Shown here: positions 9,873-20,839 of the stretch, piece by piece
How the letters are laid out: the number at the start of each line of letters is the position of its first letter
Position numbering within the stretch: the first letter of the stretch is position 1
Source of the DNA: Mytilus trossulus
Taxonomy: Eukaryota; Mollusca; Bivalvia; Mytilida; Mytilidae
Assembly (NCBI RefSeq): GCF_036588685.1
Contig: NC_086378.1
Span: 31,101,578-31,165,577, forward strand
Direction: 5' to 3'
DNA: 64,000 bases
Made by a program: the position numbers and the translations under genes
The notes under the pieces: generated by a model
What the model was told of the DNA's origin: nothing
The model's input: the letters and a program-made list of their open reading frames with translations, nothing else
Database searches by the model: none

Positions 9873-12800
9873 ATGTCTGCCATTGTAGAATTAATTGGTG
9901 ATAAAGTGAAGGGAAAAGATGGAGCTGTAGATACCAGTTCTTTTACCGGAGAAGGCAAGGTTGTCGGTAAGTTTTAACGATGTTATTTTGATCTTAACAA
10001 ACTTTATTATTATTACAACTTCATGGTTCAACGATTTTTAGATATTCTCCTACTTAAGGCAAAAACTACCGTATATGTATAATATAGGTTTCGTTTTTAT
10101 TACAAAAAGACTAAATAAGTAAATAACTTCGACAGCATTTGTCAAATGGGATACATCAGTAACAGTTTTCCTTCCATTCGTTTATTCATTGATCATTGTG
10201 TTAATCCCCTATTGGTGTTTCACTGTTTATTACTTACATTTTTATCGAACCAATTATAAATTTTAACAAGGATCTGTATCAGTAATTTCTGTCATAAAAT
10301 CAATGATTTGAAGAAAAAAATTCAAGTAGAAATGAAAAAGAGTTAAAATCTGATTGTTTAAGGAAAATACACTATTTATAAATCTCCAATATAAACACAT
10401 GTAAACAATATCAATATATCATAGATCAAGTACTACAGACAATTCAAGGTTAACTAATTGTGTTTATACGTGTGTAAATATTTGTGTATGTATTATCTCA
10501 AGTATTGGGAAATCCAAGTTTTAAATAGTTCATATGTTGGTTACAATAACTGAAATCATATATGGGCGTTTTTCAATAAAAACGTATTTTCTTGTCCCAG
10601 CCACTTAAAAAAAAATGTGTTTGATCTTTGCAAGTATTTTTTTGTGCAGTCAGTACATTGAATTAGATTTAACATTTTTATGCAAAGAAACAGTTTATTT
10701 TTAGAGGGATTGAAAAGGTATTGACTCCTGAATGGTCCAAAACAACCAAAATGGCATGTCCCTAGACCGCCTGTTCAACATTCATACTCTAAAATATCAT
10801 AAAAAAAGAAGAAATAAATGGTTTTTTTTACCTTACATAAGTTCTTTAAATATTCAAAAGTATGTTCAGAGCCAACATATTTTAATAAACAGCTTTCATT
10901 ATAGGTTTTTTAATTTCAGAAGGTGTGTCCCTCACAAAATGTCCACTACGAAACGAAGTCATTAAAATTTGCCAATAAACAGTTCTATAAAATCATTGTA
11001 ATTTTTGTTTGCAAGAGATATAAACATTAGGGTCTTACAAAAGAAGTGATGCTTTTATAACGGCAATTAAATTGTTGGTAAGAAAAATTGAGCACATCAA
11101 ATGGACCAGAGTGATACCGTATTTTTGATAATGTCCACTACGAAACGGGTCAAATCTCCTTCAGTATCTGGTTTTAAAATTATAAAAAAAATATCTGTGT
11201 ACAGCTTGATAAATGCTTTGATGAATACAATCAGTCTTGTTACTGTTGCAATATAGGGATTGTGGGAAAAAAATAAAACATGCGAATACGTCCCTTACGA
11301 AACGGTCCCCTACGAAACAAGTATGGAAGAAAAACGTTTCGTAGTGGACACTACCACTACCATGCAGTCTTTTTTAAATCTTTTTTCAATTATATTCGTG
11401 CAAAACAAATAACAAGGGTTAGTTTCATGTAATTTTTATTATGTTTTTATTAACATATGATAGGGTTGATGTCAACTACGAAACTTTTTGTCCACTACGA
11501 AACGCATCAAAATGTCCACTACGTAACATAAGTTGAACCTTCATATGTGTAGTACTGTCTAATCTTTATCGATAAAAATGGTTTTCCAATTCAGAAAACA
11601 ATGATATTTTTCTAGTATTTAAAGTAAAAAAACTGGAATGTCTATAGGAAACATTTAAAATTGCAAAAAAATATGTGTGTTTAGAAGACGTTTCGTAGGG
11701 GACAAAAGTACCCTACGAAACAGTACACAAATTATGAAAATAATATCATTTTAAAGAATATTTAAGATTGCACTTTTTGTTTACAAACAGGTCTATTATA
11801 GAGGTATTCAAAATAACTCTTGGAATTAAATTTTAGACAAGTAGATTTTCCTTTTTTTTTTAGGTCTGAAAATAACGCTTTTATTGAAAAACGCCCATAT
11901 AACAGAAACTGTCAGTCCATACAGAGTTTTAATTTTGCGTTAGGTTTGGTTTATTTTAATACTGTTTAGGGGGTCGAAGCCGGGGGGGGGGGGACTGTTA
12001 TATAAACATACCCCTTGAATCAATGTAACTTCAATCAGGTATTGTACCGTTGTACACTGTTCTCTGATTTAAGGCTTCATAGCGCGGATAACCCACTTTG
12101 AATGACAGTAACCCTTTACTTTATATATTAGAGCAATGAAACATGAAACAAATGAATACATATTGAAGGAATTTATAGATCTAATTTCATAAATATATTT
12201 CGAGAATATGTTCATGTGCATCTTATAAATCCAACGTTCTAGTTTTAGAACTGTAATTTGATTCTTAAAATTGAAAATAATTCTGTTTTTATTTATTAAA
12301 CAAAATTGTCTTACAACATGTACAAAATGTGAATTGTAGACCACAAATCCACTTCCAGGCTATTTTGCATTCACCGTGTCAATTACATTCGTCAAACCTT
12401 TTTAGGCAATGAACCCTGAGTGTTTAAATGCATTGTTCTTATGTTTTGAAAATTTATTTGTGTACGTTTACAGGTTTGTACTTTTCCGCCTATTTTTTAA
12501 AAGTATATTTGTGTACGTTTTCAGGTTTGTACTTTTCCGCCCATTGGTGTCCACCATGTCGTGGATTCACACCAGTTCTTGCCAAGAAGTACGAAGACTG
12601 GAAAAAAGCTGGCGCCAATAACTTTGAGATTGTGTTCGTTAGTTCTGATCGTGATGAAGCTAGTTTTAATGACTATTTTAAAGAAATGCCATGGCTAGCA
12701 ATGGATTTCGAAAAAAGAGATTTGAAGGTTTGTTGTGTTATAACTTTAAGTAAGGAGTGACTTGGCGAAGGGCAAGTTGGCAAATGATTAAAAAAAGTAA

Positions 12801-13537
12801 TTGCAATCTTTTTTTAAAACACTGTTACATTTTGGTTGTTGCTTAAAACGTCTGTGATATAAATAGACAAAATAAGATGTTTGATTAATGTCAATCAGAC
12901 AGCAAACAACGACACACACTGCCAACAGACAAACATTCTTCAACAAGATTTATTATATATACAAGTATATAGATATAGGGAGATGTGTTATGAGTGCAAA
13001 TGAGACAACTCTCCATCCGATTCACAATTTATAAAAGTAAACCATTATAGGTCAAGGTACAGTCTTCAACTCGGAGCCGAGGCTCAAATGTCAAAGTTTA
13101 ATTCAATCGAAGTCTGAAAAAAGGTAAATTTGAACAAAACTATTTAAAATCTGCCGACATCACCAAATTATCAACACGCAACGAAATAGATCGTTTGCAG
13201 AATCAATTATATTGTAATGGCATTGAGAAAAGTCCTCTAAAATAAAACAATAGCCATCAAGAACTTATGAACAATTGCCTCTTTTAGTAACACAAGTATA
13301 ACATACTCCTTTTGACAATGGAAATATTTTTGAAAGTGATAAAATGTTGGAACTCGTCCATAGAAATTTTATTCCATTTTAACCTTGTTATTTCAGGCTA
13401 CCTGCAGTAGTAAATTTGGAGTTAGTGGTATTCCAACTTTAATCATCTTAAACGGTAACACAGGAGAAATAATAGATAAAAATGGCCGTGCTAGTGTCCA
13501 GTCGTCAGAAACATTCCCAGCTGCATGGAACGTATAA
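9873..13537 (+). CDS. Nucleoredoxin/tryparedoxin-like protein 2 (three exons)
   Basis: Paralogue of the gene at 3307, same strand, about 3.3 kb downstream. Exons: 9873-9966, 12525-12727 and 13397-13537, giving 145 aa. Exon 1 is again 94 nt, and exon 2 is 203 nt against 200 nt in the neighbour, with the same phases. The N-terminus (ELIGDKVKGKDGAVD) aligns with DLFGEKVKGKNGDVD of the neighbour. The redox site is WCPPC with Cys40 and Cys43; FEIVFVSSDRD, EMPWLAM and the cis-Pro loop GIPT (Pro112) follow, and the protein ends AAWNV. It lacks the neighbour's C-terminal extension, so it is a compact single thioredoxin fold. Likely role is disulfide exchange in the cytosol. An in-frame duplicated acceptor lies 51 bp upstream of exon 2. 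Intron 1 contains a 1.3 kb TIR element. Confidence 0.87.
10563..11897. mobile_element. TIR element with about ten internal TCCACTACGAAAC motifs
   Basis: The ends are inverted: TGGGCGTTTTTCAATAAAA at 10563-10581 and its complement at 11879-11897, with TATA (or TA) on both sides as a likely target duplication. There is no convincing transposase ORF, so it is non-autonomous or a relic, 1335 bp long. Inside, a 14-16 bp motif recurs in both orientations: plus at about 10940, 11132, 11291, 11304, 11471, 11490, 11513 and 11710; minus at 11335 and 11689. Consensus is TGTCCACTACGAAACG. It lies in intron 1 of the second redox gene. I cannot assign a superfamily. Confidence 0.8.
12463..12539 (+). repeat. 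51-bp tandem duplication of a splice acceptor and exon start
   Basis: The block TGTGTACGTTTACAGGTTTG followed by TACTTTTCCGCC occurs twice, with AG boundaries at 12473 and 12524. The distance is exactly 51 bp, and translation from the upstream site stays open (GLYFSAYFLKVYLCTFS, then GLYFSAHWCPPC). Either acceptor gives a continuous frame; the downstream one gives the normal family length. Confidence 0.85.
12985..13110 (+). repeat. Diverged copy of repeat family C in intron 2
   Basis: Contains GCAAATGAGACAACTCTCCA followed by a degraded AACCATTATAGGTCAAGGTA stretch, the usual order for this family. It lies inside intron 2 of the second redox gene. Confidence 0.6.
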
Positions 13538-13744
13538 TAAGACAATATATGGATATTAAATGATATTCTTGAATCTGCAATAATCTGCAATATTTATTTA
13601 AAAACCACATCTACATGTTTTGATAATTTTTATACGATGTTATTTATTAACTTTAAGTTGTAAGATATTTTACCACCTTATTTATAATTTGTTTAGGATA
13701 TCATTCATTTAGTTTTTCTTTTATTATTAAAAATTCTTTCTGCA

Positions 13745-14415
13745 AATTTGATTGTTTTTTCATCCAACTGAAATTGATATCGAACATTTTCCATCATGTC
13801 CATTGGTTTTCATCCAGCCGTAATAAAGTTCAAACACATCCCATTGTTTTTCATCCGACTGACACAAAGTTCGAAAACTATACATTTTTTTCATTCAGCC
13901 GAAAATAAAGTTCTAACGCTTCCTATTGTTTTTCACCCAGCCGATTCAAAGGTCGAACGCTTCCAATTGTTTTTCATTCACCCGAAATAAAGGCCGAACG
14001 CCTCCCATTGTTTTTCGTCCAGCCGAATTACATGTCGAACGCTTCCTATTGTTTTACATTCAGCCGAAATAAAGGTCGAATGCTTCCCATTGTTTTTCAT
14101 CTATCCGAATTAAAGGTCGAACGCTTCCCATTGTTTTCATCCAGCCGAATTAAAGGTCGAACGATTCCTATTGTTTTTCATTCAGCTGAAATAAAGGTCG
14201 AACGCTTCCCATTGTTTTTTCATCCAGCCGAATTAAAGGTCGAACGCTTCCTATTGTTTTTCATTCAGCCGAAATAAAGGTCGAACACTTCCCATTGTTT
14301 TTAATTCAGTCTAAAATAAAGGTCGAACTATTGTTTGAACGTTCCCGTTGTTTTTCATTCAGTCGAAACAAAGGCCGAACGCTTACCATTGTTTGTCATC
14401 CAGCGGGAATATATT
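13745..14415. repeat. 41-bp minisatellite downstream of the second redox gene
   Basis: About sixteen copies of a unit of 41 bp (some 42) built from AAAGGTCGAACGCTTCCCAT, then TGTTTTTCATCCAGCCGAAT. Copies vary by substitution and one-base indels. It starts about 200 bp after the stop codon, so it may overlap the 3' end of the transcript. ORFs inside change frame between copies and are not genes. Confidence 0.9.
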
Positions 14416-14599
14416 CAAACGCCTTCTATATCTGTTCTGGTATGTTACCGTCATTCTTCGGTGATTTATGTATTACTAACAATTGTTTTTTGCTTTTGTG
14501 AATTCATTAATAAGGAAATTTGTTCTTGTAATAACTCAATGATGCTCTTTCATTCAAATAATTATTTCATATTGTAAATAAAATACTTGCTTGCCGGAA

Positions 14600-14800
14600 A
14601 CAATATTTATCCAAAAGAGAGGGGTAGACACCAAATGGATATTCAAACTAATGAGTTAAATATCAACAACGCCATGGTAAAACAATGAAATAAAACTTAA
14701 CGACAAAAAGACAAAACAACTGTTTACAAATCACAACATAGAAAAAACTTAGCAACATGATTACGACTAAAAACGGGGGTGATATCAGATGCTTCGGCAG
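14600..14800 (+). repeat. Dispersed repeat family B
   Basis: Includes GTAGACACCAAATGGATATT, CAACAACGCCATGGTAAAAC, GACAAAAAGACAAAACAACT and AACTTAGCAACATG, the ordered landmarks of this family, with an AAACGGGGGTGATATCAGAT end. Diverged relative to 18345-18570. Confidence 0.6.
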
Positions 14801-14813
14801 ATTGTTATTTAAG

Positions 14814-14963
14814 AATTGAATGCTTCTTTTTGTAAATTCATTGGGGTGTAGAAGCGTTGACCGAAGTACATTTTGTATGAAGCGCGGAAGCGCTTCATTC
14901 TAAAAATGTGCGCACGGTCAACGCTTTTACAACCCTATGAAGTTATAAAAAGAAGCATTCAAT
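14814..14963. mobile_element. Foldback MITE, 150 bp
   Basis: The arms TTGAATGCTTCTTTTT and AAAAAGAAGCATTCAA are inverted. Pairing continues inwards through GAAGCGTTGACCG / CGGTCAACGCTT to a centre near 14885 (GAAGCGC GGAA GCGCTTC). Almost the whole element can form a single hairpin. No coding capacity. Confidence 0.8.
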
Positions 14964-15849
14964 ACTTATAATTACATTTTTTAGCTATGATCATGAAAAC
15001 ACGAATTTTATAAATTTTTAATTTAATTCACCTGTACACTTTATTGTGGGACCACGTGCTATCATGAATGATAAGTTTTATTGACTGAGCAATTGCTTGA
15101 GGAATAAAATGTGATGTGCAGTTAGCCAATCAGAATAACGTATTATAATGAAACATACACCTAATGTAATTATATTTATTTATGACACCATTGTCTTGTC
15201 ATATAAGTACAAGTAATATGATAACTCTTATTATACTGCAATCAGCTATTTTACTATACATATAAACGTTAGCTTTATACGTCAATGGCCCCAACTAACC
15301 TATAAGCCCCGCCTCCGTATTGTATTTCATCAACAACGTCACGTCACGACCATGACAACGTAAAGTAACAATGGTCAAACTTTTATGAATTTATACTTTT
15401 ACGTCTTCAAATTGGTTTTTTAGATACCATGATTATCAAATGTTATTAATTAAGTTAATTTTCCCTTTCTTATTCCTTAATATGTCAATGTCTTATCGCC
15501 CTGACTACGCTCATAGGGAAATACCCAAAAATGGTACCACAAGAGGGAAATTCCAAACACTTTTTTTTTTAACAATTTTTGTTACATATTTTTTTCATTT
15601 TTCATTTTTTTTTCGATTCCCGTATAAAGACAATATACGTATAGTGTCTTGAAATATGAAATTTATTTGTATGAGGCTTAGAAACGGGAAAATACGAGGT
15701 GCCGATGATGCTTTATAAAGAAAACAGGGAACCGGATTGTGGTTACACCATTTGGAACATGAAGCAGCAACTCTATATCAAGGAAATTAAGTTTTACCCT
15801 TGTACGTCCGTACGTCCCAAATTTGGTTTCCGTTCTTTAACTTGTGAGA

Positions 15850-16425
15850 GCCTCAACTAAATGTTATATAACGTATACGCCATGCTTGTGTATAAGTATA
15901 TTGATCCCTCTGACATTGTACCACAAGGTTCCATATCACAAAAGGGAGGCTGGAACTGAGTTTAAGGGAATAAGGGGCCTAAAAAGGGCCAAAACAAGCA
16001 CTTTTCCATTCTCAATTCTATTTTTCTAGTTTCCAGACCATAACTCATGTTTAACAATATATATCTCTCTGAAATCATACTTCAAGGTTCCATAATACAA
16101 AGAAAAGGCTGCATGTGTGGGGGTAATTAATTCAAAAGGAAAGGGGGGCAAATAGTTTTGGGGTTTCCAATTTTTTTAATGGGTGCAATCGTTTTTTTTT
16201 TAAATTTCCAACTACACGAAGAATCTTAAATTGCACAGTATCATGCAATAGATTTGTAAGGTCTTGACATTTTTTTGGTGCCAGAAACCTATACTATGTC
16301 AAAAATTTGATCACAATGCAAATTCTGACAGAATCTAGCTTGAATATTGTATCCAAATTTGTCACAACTTTTCAGGGTTCAACCTATGCGGTCGCAGTAT
16401 AAGACTGCGCTCAGCGAAGCTTTTT
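15850..16425 (+). repeat. Dispersed repeat with GGTTCAACCTATGCGGTCGC end
   Basis: Carries GGGGCCTAAAAAGGGCCAAA near 15975 and GGGTTCAACCTATGCGGTCG near 16376, which I recognise as the two landmarks of a frequent bivalve interspersed element whose 3' end is related to the 9400-9445 fragment. No intact coding region. Confidence 0.5.
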
Positions 16426-16549
16426 ATTTGATCTTTGGAAGGGAACTAAATGTTTTTTTCGGCATTAATATATAATATATGTATCTGCGAATATACTCAC
16501 AGTTTGCGAATATTAACGTCTCCAGTGCATGCAATCGACTGAAAATCGC

Positions 16550-16930
16550 TAGACCAATCAATGCGGTTGATGAAGTATCTCGATCATGCGAATCGCCAGA
16601 CGAACTAATCGATGATGTTGAAGTATCTCGGTCATTATAATCTCCAGACGAACAAATGGATGGCGTAGATGAAGTATCTCGATCGTGCAAATCAGCAGAC
16701 GAACTATTCGATGATGTTGATGAAGTATCTCGATTTTGATTATCGCCAGACGAACCAATATATGCCGTTTATTAAGACGAATCTCGATCATGAGAATCGC
16801 CAGACGAACCAATCGATGCCGTTGATGAAGTATTTCGATCATGAGAGTCATCAGACGAACCAATCAATGCCGTTAAAGACGAATCTCGATACTGAGAATC
16901 GCCAGGCGAACCGAACCCATGATTGATCTC
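16550..16930 (-). repeat. 51-bp minisatellite, open as a 17-residue repeat on the minus strand
   Basis: About seven copies of a 51-bp unit containing GATGAAGTATCTCGATC. On the minus strand it reads as SSGDSHDRDTSSTASIG repeats. The frame is interrupted at 16770 by a stop, and a one-base shift separates the left and right halves, so no long protein is possible as it stands. It could be a decayed repeat exon or a non-coding minisatellite. Confidence 0.7.
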
Positions 16931-17364
16931 GTTGGTGGAGTATCTCGAGCCTGAGAATAGCCCTATTTTAATAAAACATTGTAAAAACAATAAGTCCACC
17001 TTACTCACAGTGCATGGCATCTCTCGGTTACACAACTTTTATTTTCCTTTTCGTATGAAAATAAATGTGTATGGACTTTTCAATTTACTTCTGAAATAAG
17101 GTAGAATTATTGTATACCGCCATCTTGGGTTGTGCAATCACAGTACACAATCGGTCTAGTTATTTGCCCAAATCAGCAAATTTGGAAACGACTGGCAATT
17201 TAATGGTTAGACTGTTTATCCATATAAAGAAAACTTGTTAATTTATTGTATTATACTAAATATTTTAACAAATATCAATCTTTTAGGTTTTTAAAATCAT
17301 TTTTTTTAAATGAGCAATGTAAGGGGAGATAACTGTTTTAGTACAAAATTTATAGTGGGCTAAT

Positions 17365-17924
17365 AGAGTGGGGTGCTCATTTTCGCCACATCTTTTCATG
17401 TTTTCTACAGTTTATGTTCATGTCTAAATGTTTTTGAAGTATACTGATATTTCTATATGAAGATAACTTCAAATGCAAAATATTTTTAAGCTTGAAAACG
17501 TGTTTGTTTGAATATAATCATCTGAAAAATTAGGTTAAAGGGTGTTTGAAATTTTCTGATTTTCTTGTCAATGGGGGACACATATTCGCCGTTTTTACAC
17601 ATCTATTTAAATCAATTTCATTCTAGATGAATAGCAGACATTTCAAAGGTGTTAAGAACTGAAATTTAGGGCATTCAGTCAAAGAATTACTTAGAAATAC
17701 TTCTTTGAATTCGTGTTTTTTTTTCTGGAAATTGGCCGAAAATCGTTGTCCGTTTTTCGGTCCTTATCAGTAGGTGCTGCAAGTTTAAAAAAATAATCAT
17801 ATTTGTTATATAATATCCTTTACCAGTATATGTCTTCCATTTCAGCCATCCTTTGGAGTTTTTACACCTCCAAATCATAAAAATGGCGAAATTGTGTCCC
17901 CGGCGAATATGGGCGCCCCACTCT
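17365..17924. mobile_element. TIR element, 560 bp
   Basis: AGAGTGGGGTGCTCATTTTC at the left end is inverted as GAATATGGGCGCCCCACTCT at the right end, and matching continues into a GGCGAA/TTCGCC pair. An internal copy of the ACATATTCGCCG motif occurs near 17580. No transposase ORF; a non-autonomous DNA element or relic. I could not identify a target duplication. Confidence 0.65.
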
Positions 17925-18344
17925 CGGTTTTTTTTTTATTTTTACTTGTTGCAAGAAAATAAGTTTGGTGACACTATGTTTTATTTTTATTTTTTTTTAA
18001 ACATTTTATGAAACCTATCTTCTCACAATTTATTTCAAAATTCTAGCTCATAGATTTTTTTTTATTCTCACTTATGTGTTTTTTCATGAATAAACTAACC
18101 AAATTTAGGCAATTTTCAACGACTCATACCTTGAAAAAATTAGCACGGTGACCCATACTTTTTATTATATTTTAGAAAAAAACATAGGAAAATCTTCATT
18201 TTGGCAAATTATAAGAAAAGTCTGTCCCAAAAAACATTTACTTATGGACACGAAGTAACACAGCATCATAAAAATCTGTTATTTTACTCTTATAGGAAAC
18301 AAACCACAGATGTGACCATAATAATACTTTTGTAAAAGAGGGAC

Positions 18345-18570
18345 GAAAGATACCAGAGGGACAGTCAAATTCATAAATCGAAAATCAACTGACAACGCCA
18401 TGGCTAAAAATGAAAAAGACAAACAGACAAACAAAAGTACACATGACACCACATAGAAAACTAAAGAATAAGCAACACGAACCCCACAAAAAACTAGGGA
18501 TGATCTTAGGTGCTCTGGAAGGATAAGCAGATCCTGCTCCACATGTGGCACCCGTCGTGTTGGTCATGGT
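18345..18570 (+). repeat. Dispersed repeat family B, best copy
   Basis: Starts at GACGAAAGATACCAGAGGGA, then CAACTGACAACGCCATGGCT, ACAGACAAACAAAAGTACAC and AGCAGATCCTGCTCCACATG, and ends at CACCCGTCGTGTTG. A minus-strand ORF of 90 codons inside is a by-product that recurs wherever the family does. The structure (about 225 bp, no coding domain) suggests a SINE-like or MITE-type element. Confidence 0.75.
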
Positions 18571-18599
18571 ATATAACAAATCCAGTAAATAGTCTATTT

Positions 18600-19555
18600 C
18601 GGTAGGTCACATTTATGAAAGGGAAGGGGATAGTAAGGAACATACCGATATCATTTGTGAAACGATTATTTCATAACGGTCAACCAACTCGTGATGGCGT
18701 CCTTAAAATTTACGAAGGGATGATTTCAACTTAACCAGTTGGAACTCTTTGTTTAATAGCTTCCCGTAGTGAGCAGCAACCCTCTTGTAACCGTATATAG
18801 AAAGGTTGAAAAAAACCAATGACATTATGAAACTAAGGTTAAAACTTAACTAAATAGATATTGATTGTATGAACCTATTTATTATATATATACCCATAAA
18901 ATCAAAAGCTTATTAAGCGCTAGATATTATTGTTAGCGACAGTGTTTTGCAGGATATATCACTTAAGAACAAATATAACTGATTACATAATCGTGTTTAG
19001 AATACGCTTTAATAAGTAAATAGTGTTGGTACCACCTCAAAAGTAACCATATATTATGAAGATGTAATAGTGTGAACTTTTAATATTTTTTTATCAATTT
19101 TTTTTAAAGGCCGTAAAATATTTTTTTATAAATAGAGAACGTGTATATCAGGTAAAAATGTAAATCTATTTTAGCAGTCTAAAGCTTATCCAAATATAAA
19201 ATGTCCCGACCTATAAATTGCTCTCTGCAATCAAATTCTTTTTATAGACTGCCTTTTAAGTCTCGTTTTGAGTATACTCCCTTTTATGGTCTTCATTTGA
19301 ATTACGTTCTATCGATTGAATGTATAATATTATGATCATTCCTTATATGGGCTGCCACACGAAGATCGGAAATAATATTTGTTTGTTTTCTTTCTTTCTC
19401 AATTTAGGAGCTACCTGCATATGCTTTTTAAATGGTGAGCTAGAATAAAAATGTCTGTAAGTTTCTGTGTCATTAAACAAATAGTTCACGGAAGTCATAG
19501 ATTGGTGGAAATTTTCACATTGCGTGATTGTTAGACTGTTATTTAGACGAATTAT
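18600..19555. other. Intergenic, nothing recognised
   Basis: AT-rich sequence without open frames of note, repeats within the window, or recognisable motifs. Confidence 0.4.
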
Positions 19556-19564
19556 ATATATACA

Positions 19565-20185
19565 TATATGAACACTATGTGCATATAAAGTACTATGTGC
19601 ATATGAAGTAGACTATGTGCATATAATGTAATCTGTGTACTTATAAAGTAAACCACGTGCATAGAAAGTAAACTAATATGTGCATACAAAGTGAACTATG
19701 TGCATATAAAGTAAGCTTAATGCATATAAAGTACTATGTGCATGTAAAGAACTATGTGCATATAAAGTAAAATATGTGCATATAAAGTAAACTATGTGCA
19801 TACAAAGTGAACTATGTGAATATAAAGTAAACTATGTGCATATAAAGTACTAACGTGCATGTAAAGAACTATGTGCATATAAAGTTAACTAAGCGCATAT
19901 AAAGTAAACTATGTATATATTAAGTAAACTATGTGCATATAAAATAAATTATGTGCATATCAAGTACTATGTGCATTTAAAGTAAAGTATGTGCATATCA
20001 AGTACAAAGCGCATATCAAGTACTTAAGCGTTTATGAAGTTAACAGTCAACTGTGTGCATATGAAGTAAATTATGTGCATATAAGTAACTATGTGCATAT
20101 AAATTACTATGCGCATATAAAGTAAACTATGCGCATGTAAAGTAAACTATGTGCATAGAAAGTGATCTCATGTGCATATATATAG
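19565..20185. repeat. Minisatellite, unit ACTATGTGCATATAAAGTAA
   Basis: About thirty copies of a 17-20 bp unit, many differing by one or two bases and by short indels. A few related copies (AACTATGTCCATAGAAAGTA) reappear at 20780-20830, after an intervening insertion of repeat family C, so the original array was probably longer and was split. Confidence 0.9.
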
Positions 20186-20499
20186 AAAATGTATGAGGAT
20201 CTTAACTAAGTGTTAATTTAGCCTTTGATTCATGATTTCTTTTTGTAAGTTGTTATTGGCTTCAAGTTGAACTAGCAGTAATTTACTGAGAGTACACTCA
20301 GATCTTTACTTAGTGTTTTTTTGGTTGTTGGGGTCTACGTCCACTCTGTGATTTTGATAGATGTATTTCTATTTTATCCATCTGATGAATTCAGACTTTT
20401 TCAACTTTTTTTTTCATTTTTTTCTGATTTTGTAATACTGTTACAATACTGTCCCGGGTGAGGGGAGGGTTGGTGAACTAAAGACTAGTTTTAATCCGC

Positions 20500-20722
20500 C
20501 AAATTTTCTATGTGCTTGTCCCCATGTCAGGAACCTGTAATTCAGTGGTTGTCGGGGTTTTTTTTGTTGTCATTTCTAGGCCTTTTATAGCCAACTATGC
20601 GGTGTTGATTTTACTCATTGTTGAATGCTGTAGGTTTTTATTTATAGTTGTTAGTATCTGTGTCATTTTGTCTCTTGTGGAGAAATGTCTCATTGGCAAT
20701 CATACCACATCGTCTTTTTTAT
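20500..20722 (-). repeat. Repeat family C, minus orientation
   Basis: Contains GAGAAATGTCTCATTGGCAA and AACTATGCGGTGTTGATTTT, the complement of the landmarks at 7005-7200. A 73-codon ORF here is a by-product. It interrupts the GTGCATATAAAG minisatellite. Confidence 0.75.
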
Positions 20723-20839
20723 ATATGAAGTAAATAATTCGCATATATAGAAAAACTTAGTAAACTCTGTGCTTTATTTTATAGGAAAACTATGTCCATA
20801 GAAAGTAAACTATGTACATATATTGAAAAAAATGTGTAC

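Noticed and set aside
18279-18551. 90-codon minus-strand frame with membrane-like segments
   Set aside because: It lies entirely in repeat family B; the same frame appears in other copies of the repeat (for example 61258-61449), so it is a by-product.
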